A DNA stretch of 64,000 nt from contig NZ_JAFBBG010000001.1 in assembly GCF_016907055.1 (NCBI RefSeq), forward strand, positions 186,001-250,000. The letters are read 5' to 3'. A model generated the notes under the pieces. The model ran no database searches. It saw nothing but the letters and a program-made list of their open reading frames with translations, and was not told the origin of the DNA. Position numbers and translations under genes: made by a program. The DNA comes from Paracholeplasma morum. GTDB taxonomy: Bacteria > Bacillota_I > Bacilli_A > Acholeplasmatales > UBA5453. Of this stretch, positions 1 to 8,531 are shown in pieces; position 1 is the first letter of the stretch, and each line of letters begins with the position of its first letter.

Positions 1-369
1 ACCATCTTCGACAATTTGGCTTGCGGTCTTAATCATTGCGCGCTTAAGCGAGTATTCTTTAACAATATCTACATAAGCATCTAAATTGGTTGTCGTTGGA
101 ACTAAGTCAGTGATTTCAGATAGATAGGATACGCCCACGTCTCTCATTGCACCTAGTTGTGCTAGTTCAGTTGATACCGTGGTATAGTCCATTTTCTCTT
201 CTCTTAAAAACAAATTCTTTAGCGCATAAAATATACGTTGATTTCGTTGATCATAAAAATCATCTTCGTTTAGTTTATCCATCAAACTAACCATTACTGC
301 TGGGCTTAGAAATACTGACCCTAAAACGGACTGTTCTGCTTCTAAGCTATACGGCATGGTGCGACTCAT
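1..369 (-). CDS. dnaB: Replicative DNA helicase DnaB, N-terminal part (cut by window edge)
   Basis: This is the first 123 codons of the hexameric replicative helicase (DnaC in Bacillus naming), which unwinds DNA at the replication fork. The translation begins MSRTMPYSLEAEQSVLGSVF, the typical start of the DnaB N-terminal domain, and continues with the helical domain up to the window edge; the RecA-like ATPase domain lies outside. The start ATG at 369 has a GGTGA-type ribosome binding site just before it, overlapping the end of the gdpP-rplI gene 10 bases upstream. The order gdpP, rplI, dnaB is the Bacillus order, which supports the call. Not visible here: Walker motifs and any intein. Confidence 0.95.
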   Translation of the reverse strand, partial: MSRTMPYSLEAEQSVLGSVFLSPAVMVSLMDKLNEDDFYDQRNQRIFYALKNLFLREEKMDYTTVSTELAQLGAMRDVGVSYLSEITDLVPTTTNLDAYVDIVKEYSLKRAMIKTASQIVEDG

Positions 370-378
370 ATAATCACC

Positions 379-822
379 TTATCTTTCTAATACATTAATT
401 TCGAATTGCGCTTTAACATCTTTATGTAGGGATACACTTGCAGTATAAATACCTACAGAGTTAATGTCAGAAACAAGTTCAACTTTTTTCTTATCGAGAC
501 GAATACCTGTTTGTTCTTCAAACGCTTCAACTACTTGTTTGGTTGTAACACTACCGAACAATTTGCCATCGTTACCCATGTTAATATAAATCGTAACCGA
601 TTTGGACTCGATGTCTTGTTTAAGTTTGTTCATTAGTGCTAAATGCTCTTTTTCACGTTCTTTAATCATTTGTTTTTCTGTTTCCAAAGTTTTAATGTTT
701 TCATCTGATGCGATAATGGCTTTAGCGCTAGATAATAAGAATTGACCATAACCATTGGCTACATCAATAATATCGTCTTTTTTACCTCTACCTTTCACGT
801 CTTCAATTAAAATGACTTTCAT
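379..822 (-). CDS. rplI: Ribosomal protein bL9, likely also translated from an internal start
   Basis: This is the in-frame 3' part of the gdpP fusion gene. From the ATG at 822 it encodes 147 residues, the normal size of L9, a large-subunit protein that binds 23S rRNA near the L1 stalk. The sequence shows the N-domain (MKVILIEDVKGRGKKDD), a long charged linker helix and the C-domain. A near-perfect Shine-Dalgarno AAGGAGA at 830-836 lies 7 bases before this ATG, inside the gdpP reading frame. That strongly suggests free L9 is produced by internal initiation, in addition to or instead of a fusion. The dnaB start follows 9 bases downstream. Confidence 0.85.
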   Translation of the reverse strand: MKVILIEDVKGRGKKDDIIDVANGYGQFLLSSAKAIIASDENIKTLETEKQMIKEREKEHLALMNKLKQDIESKSVTIYINMGNDGKLFGSVTTKQVVEAFEEQTGIRLDKKKVELVSDINSVGIYTASVSLHKDVKAQFEINVLER

Positions 823-2814
823 TCTTTCGTCTCCTTCGTCATGTTCTCTTAATAATAGTGTCTTAAGTGTATCAAATACTTCTTCAGGTGATTGATTCTT
901 GATTTGAGTAGCTGCAGAGTTAAGATGTCCGCCACCACCCATTTCTTCCATAATCACTTGTACGTTTACTTCATCATAACTTCTTGCGCTAATCCCAATA
1001 GAATCTTCGTCTACTCGAGCAATTGTAAAGCCTGCTTTTACCCCTTCAATATCCAAAATACGTTCTGATACTTGTGCTAACAATACGCGGTCTCTAATCT
1101 CTGTAGATTGATCAAATACTACCGCAAATCCTTTTGTAACCACAGTAACGTTTTGAAGTAATTCATTGATGAGTAAAGTTCTATCTAAATCCAGTCTCAA
1201 CCATTCTTTAACTCTAACAGAGGAGGCTTCATGTTCTTTTAAGTATGCAGCCGCACCAAATGTTCTCATACCGGTACGGTAGGAGAAAACGTTCGTATCC
1301 ACAAGAATACCACCATACATGATGGTTGCTTCAATCGGAAGTAAGTCGATGTCTTTTTGGTAGAACTCCATCATTTCTGCAACAAGTTCAACTGAGCTTG
1401 ATGCGTATGGTTCAACATACATAAACTCACCATCAAATGTGTTTTCACTGTGTCTATGGTGATCGATAACTGCAACTTTACTTGCTTGATTATAAACATC
1501 GATGTTTGCGATGATATTTGGTGATTGTGTATCCACAATGACTACAAGTGTGTGTTCACCAATAACCTTTAAAGCATCTTTGGATTCAGTAAATGATTTA
1601 AATAATTCTGGATCTTCTTCTTTAATGTAAGGAATTAACTTCTTAACTGTATTATCCATTTCAGGTAAGTCAAATACGATTTTCGCATCCACTTTGCTTG
1701 CAACAGACATTCTAAACACGCCAATCATGGCACCTAGTGCATCAATATCGGCTTGTTTATGGGCAATAATCACTACGTTGGAACTGTTTTCTAATAGTTC
1801 TCTAAAGTTCTGTGATTGAACACGAACGTGTACTCTTGAACTCTTTTCTGAAGCATTGGTTTTACCACCAAAATATGCAATCTTTTCGTTTTGAATGTTA
1901 ACTACTGCCTGGTCACCACCGCGTTTTTCAGCAAGTTCAATTGCATTTTGGGCAAGTGTCCCCAATTCTTCAAAGGAAACTTCCCAAGAAGCAATCCCAA
2001 TTGAAGCAGATACTCTAATTCTATGTTTAGAAGATACCTCACGAATGCGGTTTAATATCTCAAACTTATTTTGAATTACTTTTTGAAGTTCTTCATAATG
2101 CATTGCGATAATCATTCTGTCTTCAGTATAAAGTTTCAAATACCCTTTATGTTCTTGAATCCAGTCAGTGATGATACCTAAGTATTCACCACGAATATTT
2201 GATCTTTCGTAGATGTCAAATCCTGAAAGTGCCTCTTCAACGTTGTCTAGGTAAAGTACTCCGAGTGCTGTTGAACGTGATTGGTATTTTTCTTTAATCT
2301 CTTCACGACTCGTTACATCGAAAAGATAAATTACTTGGTTTTTTAAACTGCTAATCGCATCATACTTCTTATTACCGACTGTAAATAATAAAGCCGCTGA
2401 ACTGGATTCTATGTTTTGATCAAATACAGGATTAAGTTCTTTAAGTAGATGATTTTCAATATCGAATCCAAACACTTTATTAGCATATGGATTACTCCAT
2501 TTCACGGTGTGTGTATCTTTGTCATACAGCAAAATACCGATTGGAAGTTCGTTAAAAGCTTCATCTCCAATTTGTTTAACATGGTAAGATAAGCTTGACC
2601 AAGCGGTTAGTCTGTTATTTAATGATTTAATTTTTTGCTTTCGATTGTTATTTAGTATAAATTCGATTGAAATAACGATAAAACTGATGAATATCACAAT
2701 CAAAATATAGTATATTAAAAAGTCTCTATCGTTAAATGCGCCTTCTTGGTAAGCAATAACGCCAGAAACAATGAAACCCGCAATCGATAAAATTAATCCA
2801 ATAATGCGTTTCAT
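379..2814 (-). CDS. gdpP: GdpP-type c-di-AMP phosphodiesterase fused to ribosomal protein L9
   Basis: The 811-residue product joins two proteins that are separate neighbours in Bacillus. Residues 1-664 are GdpP, a membrane enzyme that cleaves cyclic di-AMP: two membrane segments (about 3-21 and 31-54), a PAS-like region (about 70-170), a degenerate GGDEF domain (about 175-305, remnant GGDQA), and a DHH/DHHA1 domain with HKQADID (352-358), DHHR (451-454) and GGGGH (626-630). Residues 665-811 are complete L9, beginning MKVILIEDVKGRGKK. There is no stop codon between them. I chose the ATG at 2814 because the promoter -10 lies between it and an upstream in-frame ATG at 2844, and because GGGTGG precedes it. 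Family functions are established knowledge; whether the fusion is made as one chain is unknown. Confidence 0.93.
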   Translation of the reverse strand: MKRIIGLILSIAGFIVSGVIAYQEGAFNDRDFLIYYILIVIFISFIVISIEFILNNNRKQKIKSLNNRLTAWSSLSYHVKQIGDEAFNELPIGILLYDKDTHTVKWSNPYANKVFGFDIENHLLKELNPVFDQNIESSSAALLFTVGNKKYDAISSLKNQVIYLFDVTSREEIKEKYQSRSTALGVLYLDNVEEALSGFDIYERSNIRGEYLGIITDWIQEHKGYLKLYTEDRMIIAMHYEELQKVIQNKFEILNRIREVSSKHRIRVSASIGIASWEVSFEELGTLAQNAIELAEKRGGDQAVVNIQNEKIAYFGGKTNASEKSSRVHVRVQSQNFRELLENSSNVVIIAHKQADIDALGAMIGVFRMSVASKVDAKIVFDLPEMDNTVKKLIPYIKEEDPELFKSFTESKDALKVIGEHTLVVIVDTQSPNIIANIDVYNQASKVAVIDHHRHSENTFDGEFMYVEPYASSSVELVAEMMEFYQKDIDLLPIEATIMYGGILVDTNVFSYRTGMRTFGAAAYLKEHEASSVRVKEWLRLDLDRTLLINELLQNVTVVTKGFAVVFDQSTEIRDRVLLAQVSERILDIEGVKAGFTIARVDEDSIGISARSYDEVNVQVIMEEMGGGGHLNSAATQIKNQSPEEVFDTLKTLLLREHDEGDERMKVILIEDVKGRGKKDDIIDVANGYGQFLLSSAKAIIASDENIKTLETEKQMIKEREKEHLALMNKLKQDIESKSVTIYINMGNDGKLFGSVTTKQVVEAFEEQTGIRLDKKKVELVSDINSVGIYTASVSLHKDVKAQFEINVLER

Positions 2815-2834
2815 ATATCCACCCACTTTATAAT

Positions 2835-2863
2835 AGTATACCAAAATCAGCCTTTTATATCAA
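2835..2863 (-). promoter_or_regulatory. Promoter of gdpP-rplI-dnaB
   Basis: TTGATA (2858-2863), a 17-base spacer and TATACT (2835-2840). Transcription would start near 2828, giving a leader of about 14 bases before the ATG at 2814. A perfect 9-bp inverted repeat with a TCAA loop (2851-2872) overlaps the -35 element and could be an operator; it has no T-run, so it is not a terminator. Confidence 0.75.
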
Positions 2864-2973
2864 TATAAAAGGGTGACTTAGAATGATTAGAATCTTGTTC
2901 TATTGAAACTTAAAACGATCGATAAACAGTAAATATTTCCTTTGAAATGAACTTAATCTATTGAAATAAGTAT

Positions 2974-3002
2974 ACAAAAAAACCACTATTTCTAGTGGTT
3001 TA
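2974..3002 (-). terminator. Terminator of rpsF-ssb-rpsR
   Basis: On the minus strand the 8-bp stem AACCACTA/TAGTGGTT (2981-3000, loop of four) is followed by seven T. It lies just after rpsR and before the gdpP promoter. Confidence 0.85.
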
Positions 3003-3015
3003 TATTAGTATCGTA

Positions 3016-3246
3016 CTATTCTTTAACGAATGGTAGTAATGCCATATGTCTTGCACGTTTGATTGCGACTGCAAGTGGACGTTGCCATTTAGCTGATGTT
3101 CCAGTTACACGACGAGGTAAAATTTTGCCTCTATCAGAAATGAAACGCTTTAATAGTTCAACATCTTTGAAATCGATATGATCAACTTTTGCTTGTGTAA
3201 AATAGCATACTTTACGACGTCTTTTAAATCCGCCTCTTTGTTGCAT
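3016..3246 (-). CDS. rpsR: 30S ribosomal protein bS18
   Basis: The 76-residue protein matches S18 in size and in its conserved core ([20 protein letters not shown]). S18 forms a complex with S6 in the platform of the small subunit. It starts with ATG and has AGGAGGC before it. The gene is last in the rpsF-ssb-rpsR operon and is followed by a clear terminator. The N-terminus [16 protein letters not shown] contains a single cysteine; the four-cysteine zinc form is absent. Nothing unusual was seen. Confidence 0.97.
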   Translation of the reverse strand: MQQRGGFKRRRKVCYFTQAKVDHIDFKDVELLKRFISDRGKILPRRVTGTSAKWQRPLAVAIKRARHMALLPFVKE

Positions 3247-3260
3247 ATTAAGCCTCCTAT

Positions 3261-3683
3261 TTAGAATGGTAAATCTTCTTCACTAGCTAGACTTTTATTA
3301 CTTGAAATGAATGGATCATCGTCTTCTTCAACTTGATAAACTGGTTGAGGTTGTGAATCTTGTTTTTTAGATTCTAAGAATGATACTGAGTCACAAACGA
3401 CTTCTGTAACATATCTTGTTTCCCCATTTTGAGTTTCATAGGTTCTTGTTTGAATTCGACCTTCAATACCGAGTAGTGCACCCTTTTTTACATAGGTTGC
3501 CATGTTTTCGGCTTGTTTGCGCCATACCACACATTGAATAAAATCAGCTTGTCTATCCCCGGATTCACTTGAATATTGACGATCAATCGCCAAAGTAAAT
3601 GAAACCACTGGAATATTATTTTGAGTTCTTTTTTGTTCAGGGTCCTTGGTTATACGACCAACTAAAACTACGCGATTAAGCAT
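3261..3683 (-). CDS. ssb: Single-stranded DNA-binding protein
   Basis: The 140-residue SSB coats single-stranded DNA in replication and repair. It has an N-terminal OB fold ([20 protein letters not shown], then [15 protein letters not shown] at about 47-61) and a low-complexity linker. The acidic tail ends EEDLPF, the standard hook for partner proteins. It lies between rpsF and rpsR with gaps of about 14 bases, the usual Firmicute arrangement, so it is co-transcribed with ribosomal proteins. It is shorter than the Bacillus protein (about 172) because the linker is short. Confidence 0.96.
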   Translation of the reverse strand: MLNRVVLVGRITKDPEQKRTQNNIPVVSFTLAIDRQYSSESGDRQADFIQCVVWRKQAENMATYVKKGALLGIEGRIQTRTYETQNGETRYVTEVVCDSVSFLESKKQDSQPQPVYQVEEDDDPFISSNKSLASEEDLPF

Positions 3684-3695
3684 CTTGAGTCCTCC

Positions 3696-3983
3696 TTATT
3701 CGCCGTCTTTAACAACGATATGGCGAATGACTGATTCTGTGATACCAACGACACGATTGAATTCATCAATAGCTTCTGTAGTGGCGTTAACTAGCTTCCA
3801 TACATAATAGCCTTTTTTGATGTGGTTGATTTCATATGCAAGATCTTTTAATCCGATTTCCTTAAGCTCTAAAACTTCAGATTGTCTTTCTGCGAAAATG
3901 TTGCTTAATGTCGCAATCACGTTCTTAGTTTCTTCACTTTCTAGGTTCGGACGAATGATATACATAATTTCATACTTCTTCAT
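3696..3983 (-). CDS. rpsF: 30S ribosomal protein bS6
   Basis: The 95-residue protein has the S6 signature MKKYEIMYIIRPNLE at the start and GYYVWKLVN in the middle. S6 pairs with S18 in the small-subunit platform. It is the first gene of rpsF-ssb-rpsR, behind its own promoter and a leader of about 70 bases that may carry autoregulation. A strong AAGGAGG precedes the ATG. Confidence 0.97.
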   Translation of the reverse strand: MKKYEIMYIIRPNLESEETKNVIATLSNIFAERQSEVLELKEIGLKDLAYEINHIKKGYYVWKLVNATTEAIDEFNRVVGITESVIRHIVVKDGE

Positions 3984-4052
3984 CTTCTTACCTCCTTATG
4001 GTCTTTTGGTCACACTCTATGGTATGACAAGGATGGTTAACAAAAACCATGC
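3984..4052 (-). promoter_or_regulatory. 5' leader of rpsF, possible S6:S18 autoregulatory element
   Basis: Between the inferred transcription start and rpsF lies a leader of about 70 bases with a 6-bp hairpin (4033-4050, ATGGTT/AACCAT) followed by GACC/GGTC-type repeats. In many bacteria the S6:S18 complex binds a structured element at this place. I could not match that consensus base by base, so the assignment rests on position and is tentative. Confidence 0.35.
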
Positions 4053-4058
4053 TTTGAT

Positions 4059-4087
4059 ATTATAACATAGTTATATCTATTATACAA
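4059..4087 (-). promoter_or_regulatory. Promoter of rpsF-ssb-rpsR
   Basis: TTGTAT (4082-4087), spacer of 17 and a consensus TATAAT (4059-4064). It lies just after cinA, for which no separate terminator is visible, so some read-through from the tatD operon is possible. Confidence 0.75.
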
Positions 4088-4110
4088 ATATATTTTATCG
4101 ATATAATCTC

Positions 4111-4581
4111 TTATTTTGTGAGTAGTTTATAAATCATTTGATAAACTACTTTGATCGCATTCTCTAAAATGAGTTCACGAGGTTCATCTCTTAATTGAAT
4201 ATGGTAGCTATAAACTTCTTCCTTATAGGCAATCGAAAACCATATTTCTCCTACTTGAGAGTTAGCTTGAGCTGTAGGTCCGGCATTACCTGTTATTCCT
4301 ACACCAATATCCGCTTTAGAAAGTTTCTTTATTTGAGAAGCCATTTCGATTGAGATGACTTTTGAGACAATGCCGTGGACATCAAATAGCGTTTCATTAA
4401 TAAGAAGTACATCTCTTTTGGCTTCTTTTGAATAGGTCACGACACTATATTCAATCACGTTGGATGCCCCAGGATTCTTGATTAACTCATAAGCCAATCC
4501 GCCACCTGTGACGGACTCAGCGAATGCTATTTTATAGTCGTAATTGATTAAAACATCGAGTACTTTCTTAGAGATGTCCAT
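4111..4581 (-). CDS. CinA C-terminal domain protein (NMN amidohydrolase-like)
   Basis: The 156-residue protein is the stand-alone CinA C-terminal domain, related to PncC, which deamidates nicotinamide mononucleotide. Family signatures are AESVTGGGLAYEL (about 21-33) and GVGITGNAGPT (about 92-102), with GEIWFSI following. The N-terminal molybdopterin-binding-like half of full CinA is missing, as in many small genomes. It is the last gene of the tatD-htrA-unknown-cinA operon; its ATG lies 2 bases from the previous stop and its GGGAGAG binding site lies inside the upstream gene, suggesting coupled translation. Enzyme activity is inferred from the family only. Confidence 0.85.
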   Translation of the reverse strand: MDISKKVLDVLINYDYKIAFAESVTGGGLAYELIKNPGASNVIEYSVVTYSKEAKRDVLLINETLFDVHGIVSKVISIEMASQIKKLSKADIGVGITGNAGPTAQANSQVGEIWFSIAYKEEVYSYHIQLRDEPRELILENAIKVVYQMIYKLLTK

Positions 4582-4582
4582 G

Positions 4583-5356
4583 TTATCTCTCCCTCAATGG
4601 TATCGCATTTTTTAACGCCGAATACGCATCATAACTTATACGGAAAACCGCTCCATTAAGTAGTTTTAAGGTTATAAAATGATAATCATCCATTCTTGGA
4701 TCTTGATCCAAAAATGTTTGAAAAATGGGAACATATTTTTTATTTCTAGGTTTTTTGGTTGGTACTATATCATCACTTGAAAGGTGAAAGTAATCTATTT
4801 CAGAAATCGAAATTGAAAGTCGAGATTGATCGTTTTTTGTAGGGTCAAGTACTCGTAAGAATATTTCTGATCCATTACCATATACCTTTGGAAGTTTATA
4901 CTCTGTATCTTTAAAATAATCATCAATAAAGATTAGTTGCTGATGATTTGAGAGTAAGTAAATTTTACTTGATCTAAGCGCTTTAACGTGAGGGGACTTG
5001 TGTTGACCTATGTAGTATAAATCAAAGTGTTCTAATCCAGCAAATTTGGTTTCATAAAATGTATCGACTGCACTAAAGTACTTAGAAAGACGTATACTTC
5101 TTGGCACAAATAAAACGTAAATTAAGAGCCCAATTAAAACGACACTAATCAAGTAAGAGACTATGCTTGGTAGCGGTTTAAGGGAATCTGTAACACCAAG
5201 TAAAACCATGAGGAATGCCAATAGCACTAATACTACATGTAGGACTGTTCTTGAAAAACTTGGTACAAGCCATAGCTTTTTAGCCAGTTTTTTCTCATGA
5301 GACTCTCCAAGAGGTTGTCCTGTTTCAATTTTTAGTAACAAGCTGTTTAATGTCAT
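4583..5356 (-). CDS. Uncharacterised membrane protein with two N-terminal membrane segments
   Basis: I do not recognise this 257-residue protein. The first 30 residues are polar and charged (ETGQPLGESHEKKLAKKLW). Two hydrophobic segments follow at about 37-55 and 66-86, and then a soluble domain of about 170 residues with several beta-like stretches (FHLSSDDIVP, ITLKLLNGAVFRISY). It has no signal cleavage site, no cysteine cluster and no recognisable catalytic motif. It sits in a tight operon after the HtrA-like protease (9-base gap) and before cinA (1-base gap), so a role at the membrane linked to envelope quality control is possible, but that is only a contextual guess. Confidence 0.6.
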   Translation of the reverse strand: MTLNSLLLKIETGQPLGESHEKKLAKKLWLVPSFSRTVLHVVLVLLAFLMVLLGVTDSLKPLPSIVSYLISVVLIGLLIYVLFVPRSIRLSKYFSAVDTFYETKFAGLEHFDLYYIGQHKSPHVKALRSSKIYLLSNHQQLIFIDDYFKDTEYKLPKVYGNGSEIFLRVLDPTKNDQSRLSISISEIDYFHLSSDDIVPTKKPRNKKYVPIFQTFLDQDPRMDDYHFITLKLLNGAVFRISYDAYSALKNAIPLRER

Positions 5357-5365
5357 TTAGGCCTC

Positions 5366-6427
5366 CTAGAGCGTAAGCTCAACTACGATAGTAGAAAATA
5401 CTCCTAGAGAATATCTTCTTATGGTTAAATTAAGTTTATCTCCAAATTCTATTTCGCTAATGAGTAGTCTTAACTCGTCGATGCTTTCGATTGGTTGATC
5501 ATTAACATGAGTGATAATATCTCTTTCAAAAATTAATCCCTCAGATGGTCTTAAAGGCGTTAGTGATACTACATACACACCTTTGATTGATTCTTCGATG
5601 TGTTCTGGTCTAACACCCGCATAATTCTTCTCGATAATGTCTGAGATATTTGAGACGGTTACGCCAAGTTTCGGTTGTTCAAACACGACTTTTTTTTCGT
5701 GTCTCATCTTATTTACAATAGGCACTGCTGTTAGCATAGATATTGCAAACCCAATCCCTTCAACAGAGATTTCACCTTCCGGTGTTACGACTGTTGAACG
5801 TTTCCAAGTGTTAAATCCTAATAGATTCCCATTCAGATCAAAGAGTGGTCCTCCACTATTTCCTGGATTGATTGACGCATCATGTTGAATCACTTTTGGA
5901 TTGGATGTTAATCCAACAACGCCTAATGTGGCGGTATTAAAGTAGTCCAAATCTAGTGGTGTTCCGATTGCGATCACAAATGATCCAATTGTAGGTCTAG
6001 CAAAGACTTCACCATCAAACTGTTCTGTTCCAAAATATTGTAAATCTTCAGTTGTTTCAAAGGTTAATAGAGCTAAATCTTCAGGTTCATTCAAAGCATA
6101 CACTTTTGCATCATAGTATTTGGATGCCAACACTCGTAAATAGCTTTGCCCTTCAATAACATGATAGTTCGTAATAACATAGTAACGATAAGATCCTTCA
6201 AGGTCTTCTCTATCATAAATCAGACCAGATCCGTGACCGACACTTAAGTCATATGCTTTTGTATCATATGAGACAATAGCAACCGTGACAGGGCTCAATT
6301 CTTCGTAAACACTAGATATTTGGCTTTGAACATCTTCAAGTGTAAATGTCGTTGTTTCTGTGTTATAACAACCCGATAAGGTAATACTTGCGATGAATAG
6401 TAAAGCTAATCCTAAAAATTTCTTCAT
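5366..6427 (-). CDS. HtrA/DegP-like serine protease, predicted lipoprotein
   Basis: The 353-residue protein is a trypsin-like protease with a C-terminal PDZ domain, the HtrA layout for degrading misfolded exported proteins. The N-terminus has a lipobox (TLSGC, cysteine 20), so it should be anchored outside the membrane by lipid rather than by the usual HtrA membrane helix. The triad is visible: His in TNYHVIEG, Asp in NEPEDLALL and Ser in NPGNSGGPLF. A single PDZ domain (about 250-350) includes GVYVVSLTPLRPSEG. It follows tatD by 4 bases and has AGAAGGAG before the ATG. The lipid anchor is unusual and fits a wall-less cell. Confidence 0.88.
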   Translation of the reverse strand: MKKFLGLALLFIASITLSGCYNTETTTFTLEDVQSQISSVYEELSPVTVAIVSYDTKAYDLSVGHGSGLIYDREDLEGSYRYYVITNYHVIEGQSYLRVLASKYYDAKVYALNEPEDLALLTFETTEDLQYFGTEQFDGEVFARPTIGSFVIAIGTPLDLDYFNTATLGVVGLTSNPKVIQHDASINPGNSGGPLFDLNGNLLGFNTWKRSTVVTPEGEISVEGIGFAISMLTAVPIVNKMRHEKKVVFEQPKLGVTVSNISDIIEKNYAGVRPEHIEESIKGVYVVSLTPLRPSEGLIFERDIITHVNDQPIESIDELRLLISEIEFGDKLNLTIRRYSLGVFSTIVVELTL

Positions 6428-6430
6428 ATA

Positions 6431-7192
6431 TTAAACTCCTTCTAATCTAAATAATTCTATAGCATTTAAGGTGGTAATTTCCTTGATTTCTGATACAGTC
6501 ATTCCTCTTAAATTTGCGATTTCCTCTGCTACATACTTGGTATAAGCAGGTTGGTTTTCTTTTCCTCTATAAGGACTAGGTGCTAAATATGGGCTATCTG
6601 TTTCAATGACTAGTCTATCTAGTGGTACTAACTTAGCCAGCTCTTTTCCTACGAGATTCTTCTTATAGGTGACTGGCCCACCAATACCAATGTAAAAGCC
6701 AAGTTCAATGAACTTATTTGCCCAAACGATGTTTTCACTGAAACAATGCATGACACCACGAACCTGTTTATACGCTTTTAGCACTTCATAAACTTCATTT
6801 ACACTGTTTCTCATATGGATTACAACAGGCAAATCTAGTTTGATTGCAAGTTCTAGTTGCGCTTTGAAAAGACTTATTTGTTTCTCTAGGTTATCTTTTA
6901 CCCAATATAAATCAATGCCAATCTCTCCGATTGCAACTACTTTCTTATTCTTAGTAAATTCAATAACATCTTCTTCAATATAAGGCTCATCCACATAAGA
7001 TGGATGTATTCCTACTGTGGCATAGAGTTCTGGATACCGATTAGCAAGGCTAACGGCATCTGTGTTTGCTTTTGGATACATTCCAATCACGATCATTTTT
7101 TGCACATCAGAAGCCTTTGCGAATGATAGTGTTTCTTCAATTTTGTTTTCAAACTCCTCTATATTTAAGTGGCAATGGGTATCAATAATCAT
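6431..7192 (-). CDS. tatD: TatD family metal-dependent deoxyribonuclease
   Basis: The 253-residue protein is a TatD hydrolase (TIM barrel, two divalent metals), a 3'-5' DNase in characterised members. Visible motifs are MIIDTHCHLN (metal His pair at the start), GEIGIDLYW (metal Glu), VIHMRNS, MHCFSE and ETDSPYLAPSPYRGKENQP near residues 197-216. The length is normal (Bacillus YabD 255). It is the first gene of the four-gene operon ending with cinA, and GAAGGTGA precedes the ATG. The rsmI and metG genes that flank yabD in Bacillus are 30 kb away here. Confidence 0.93.
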   Translation of the reverse strand: MIIDTHCHLNIEEFENKIEETLSFAKASDVQKMIVIGMYPKANTDAVSLANRYPELYATVGIHPSYVDEPYIEEDVIEFTKNKKVVAIGEIGIDLYWVKDNLEKQISLFKAQLELAIKLDLPVVIHMRNSVNEVYEVLKAYKQVRGVMHCFSENIVWANKFIELGFYIGIGGPVTYKKNLVGKELAKLVPLDRLVIETDSPYLAPSPYRGKENQPAYTKYVAEEIANLRGMTVSEIKEITTLNAIELFRLEGV

Positions 7193-7246
7193 AAATTCAC
7201 CTTCTATACTATTTTAACACAGATACGTTAATTCATGATGAATATC

Positions 7247-7277
7247 AAAAAAAAACCACAAGCTTTCACTTGTGGTT
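7247..7277 (-). terminator. Terminator of the str operon after tuf
   Basis: A 9-bp stem AACCACAAG/CTTGTGGTT (7254-7277, loop of six) is followed on the minus strand by nine T. It lies just after tuf. Confidence 0.9.
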
Positions 7278-7291
7278 AGTTGGTTTAAAAA

Positions 7292-8476
7292 CTATTCAAT
7301 AATTGTAGTAACTGAACCCGCACCAACAGTACGTCCACCTTCACGAATTGAGAACTTAGTTCCTTCTTCGATAGCGATTGGGTGAATTAGTTCAACGTTC
7401 ATTACTGTGTTGTCACCTGGCATAACCATTTCTGTACCTTCTTGTAAAGTAATGACACCTGTGATGTCAGTTGTACGGAAATAGAATTGTGGGCGATAGT
7501 TTGAGAAGAATGCTGTATGACGTCCACCTTCTTCTTTTGAAAGAACGTAAACTTGAGCTAAGAATTTGCTATGAGGTTTAACTGAACCTGGTTTAGCTAA
7601 TACTTGACCTCTTTGGATTTTGTCACGTGTAACACCACGTAATAAAGCACCGATGTTGTCTCCAGCTTCTGCCTTGTCTAATAGTTTACGGAACATTTCT
7701 ACCCCAGTAACTACTGTTTTTTGAGTGTCAGCGATACCAACGATTTCAACTTCAGTGTTGACGATGATTGTACCACGTTCAACTCTACCTGTTGCAACTG
7801 TACCACGACCTGTGATTGTGAACACGTCTTCAACTGGCATTAAGAATGGTTTGTCGATTTCACGAACTGGATTGTCGATATATGTATCAACAGCTTCCAT
7901 TAATTCTTCGATTTTGCCAACCCATTTAGCGTCGCCTTCAAGAGCTTTTAACGCTGAACCACGGATGAATGGAACATCATCACCTGGGAAGTCATATTCT
8001 GATAGAAGTTCACGAACTTCCATTTCAACTAAATCGATTAATTCTTCGTCGTCAACCATGTCGCATTTGTTTAAGAATACAACTAGTTTAGGAACCCCAA
8101 CTTGACGTGATAGTAAGATGTGTTCGCGTGTTTGAGGCATTGGGCCGTCTGCAGCTGATACAACTAGGATACCACCGTCCATTTGTGCAGCACCTGTGAT
8201 CATGTTTTTAACATAGTCGGCGTGACCTGGGCAGTCTACGTGTGCATAGTGACGTTTTTCAGTTTGGTATTCAATGTGTGAAGTATTAATAGTAATACCA
8301 CGTTCTTTTTCTTCTGGTGCACTGTCAATTGCAGCGTAATCTCTCTTTTCAGCAAGACCTTTGCCTGCTAAAACAGTTGAAATTGCAGCTGTTAAAGTTG
8401 TTTTACCGTGGTCAACGTGACCAATGGTTCCGACGTTAACGTGTGGTTTTGTACGTTCGAATTTTTGTTTTGCCAT
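7292..8476 (-). CDS. tuf: Elongation factor Tu
   Basis: The 394-residue GTPase delivers aminoacyl-tRNA to the ribosome. The GTP-binding motifs are complete: GHVDHGKTT (19-27), DCPGH (about 81-85) and NKCDM (about 136-140). Domains 2 and 3 follow at normal length. It is the last gene of rpsL-rpsG-fusA-tuf, with an extra promoter of its own in the 88-base gap after fusA. TAAGGAG precedes the ATG. This is the only tuf copy in the window. Confidence 0.99.
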   Translation of the reverse strand: MAKQKFERTKPHVNVGTIGHVDHGKTTLTAAISTVLAGKGLAEKRDYAAIDSAPEEKERGITINTSHIEYQTEKRHYAHVDCPGHADYVKNMITGAAQMDGGILVVSAADGPMPQTREHILLSRQVGVPKLVVFLNKCDMVDDEELIDLVEMEVRELLSEYDFPGDDVPFIRGSALKALEGDAKWVGKIEELMEAVDTYIDNPVREIDKPFLMPVEDVFTITGRGTVATGRVERGTIIVNTEVEIVGIADTQKTVVTGVEMFRKLLDKAEAGDNIGALLRGVTRDKIQRGQVLAKPGSVKPHSKFLAQVYVLSKEEGGRHTAFFSNYRPQFYFRTTDITGVITLQEGTEMVMPGDNTVMNVELIHPIAIEEGTKFSIREGGRTVGAGSVTTIIE

Positions 8477-8531
8477 TTTCTTATTCTCCTTATAGTATAT
8501 GTTTTTTGTTTTTCTGTTTGTACCAATTAAT

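Noticed and set aside
379-2814. The gdpP-rplI fusion as a sequencing error that removed a stop
   Set aside because: I considered this, but the frame is intact through the junction with sensible linker residues and L9 aligns to its end. An error cannot be excluded, so it stays listed as a way to refute the finding.
2851-2872. Hairpin near the gdpP promoter as a terminator of rpsR
   Set aside because: There is no T-run on the proper side, and a good terminator already exists at 2974-3002.
3817-4065. Plus-strand frame of 82 codons over the end of rpsF and its leader
   Set aside because: It overlaps rpsF and the promoter on the other strand, is rich in hydrophobic residues by base composition, and has no start signal.
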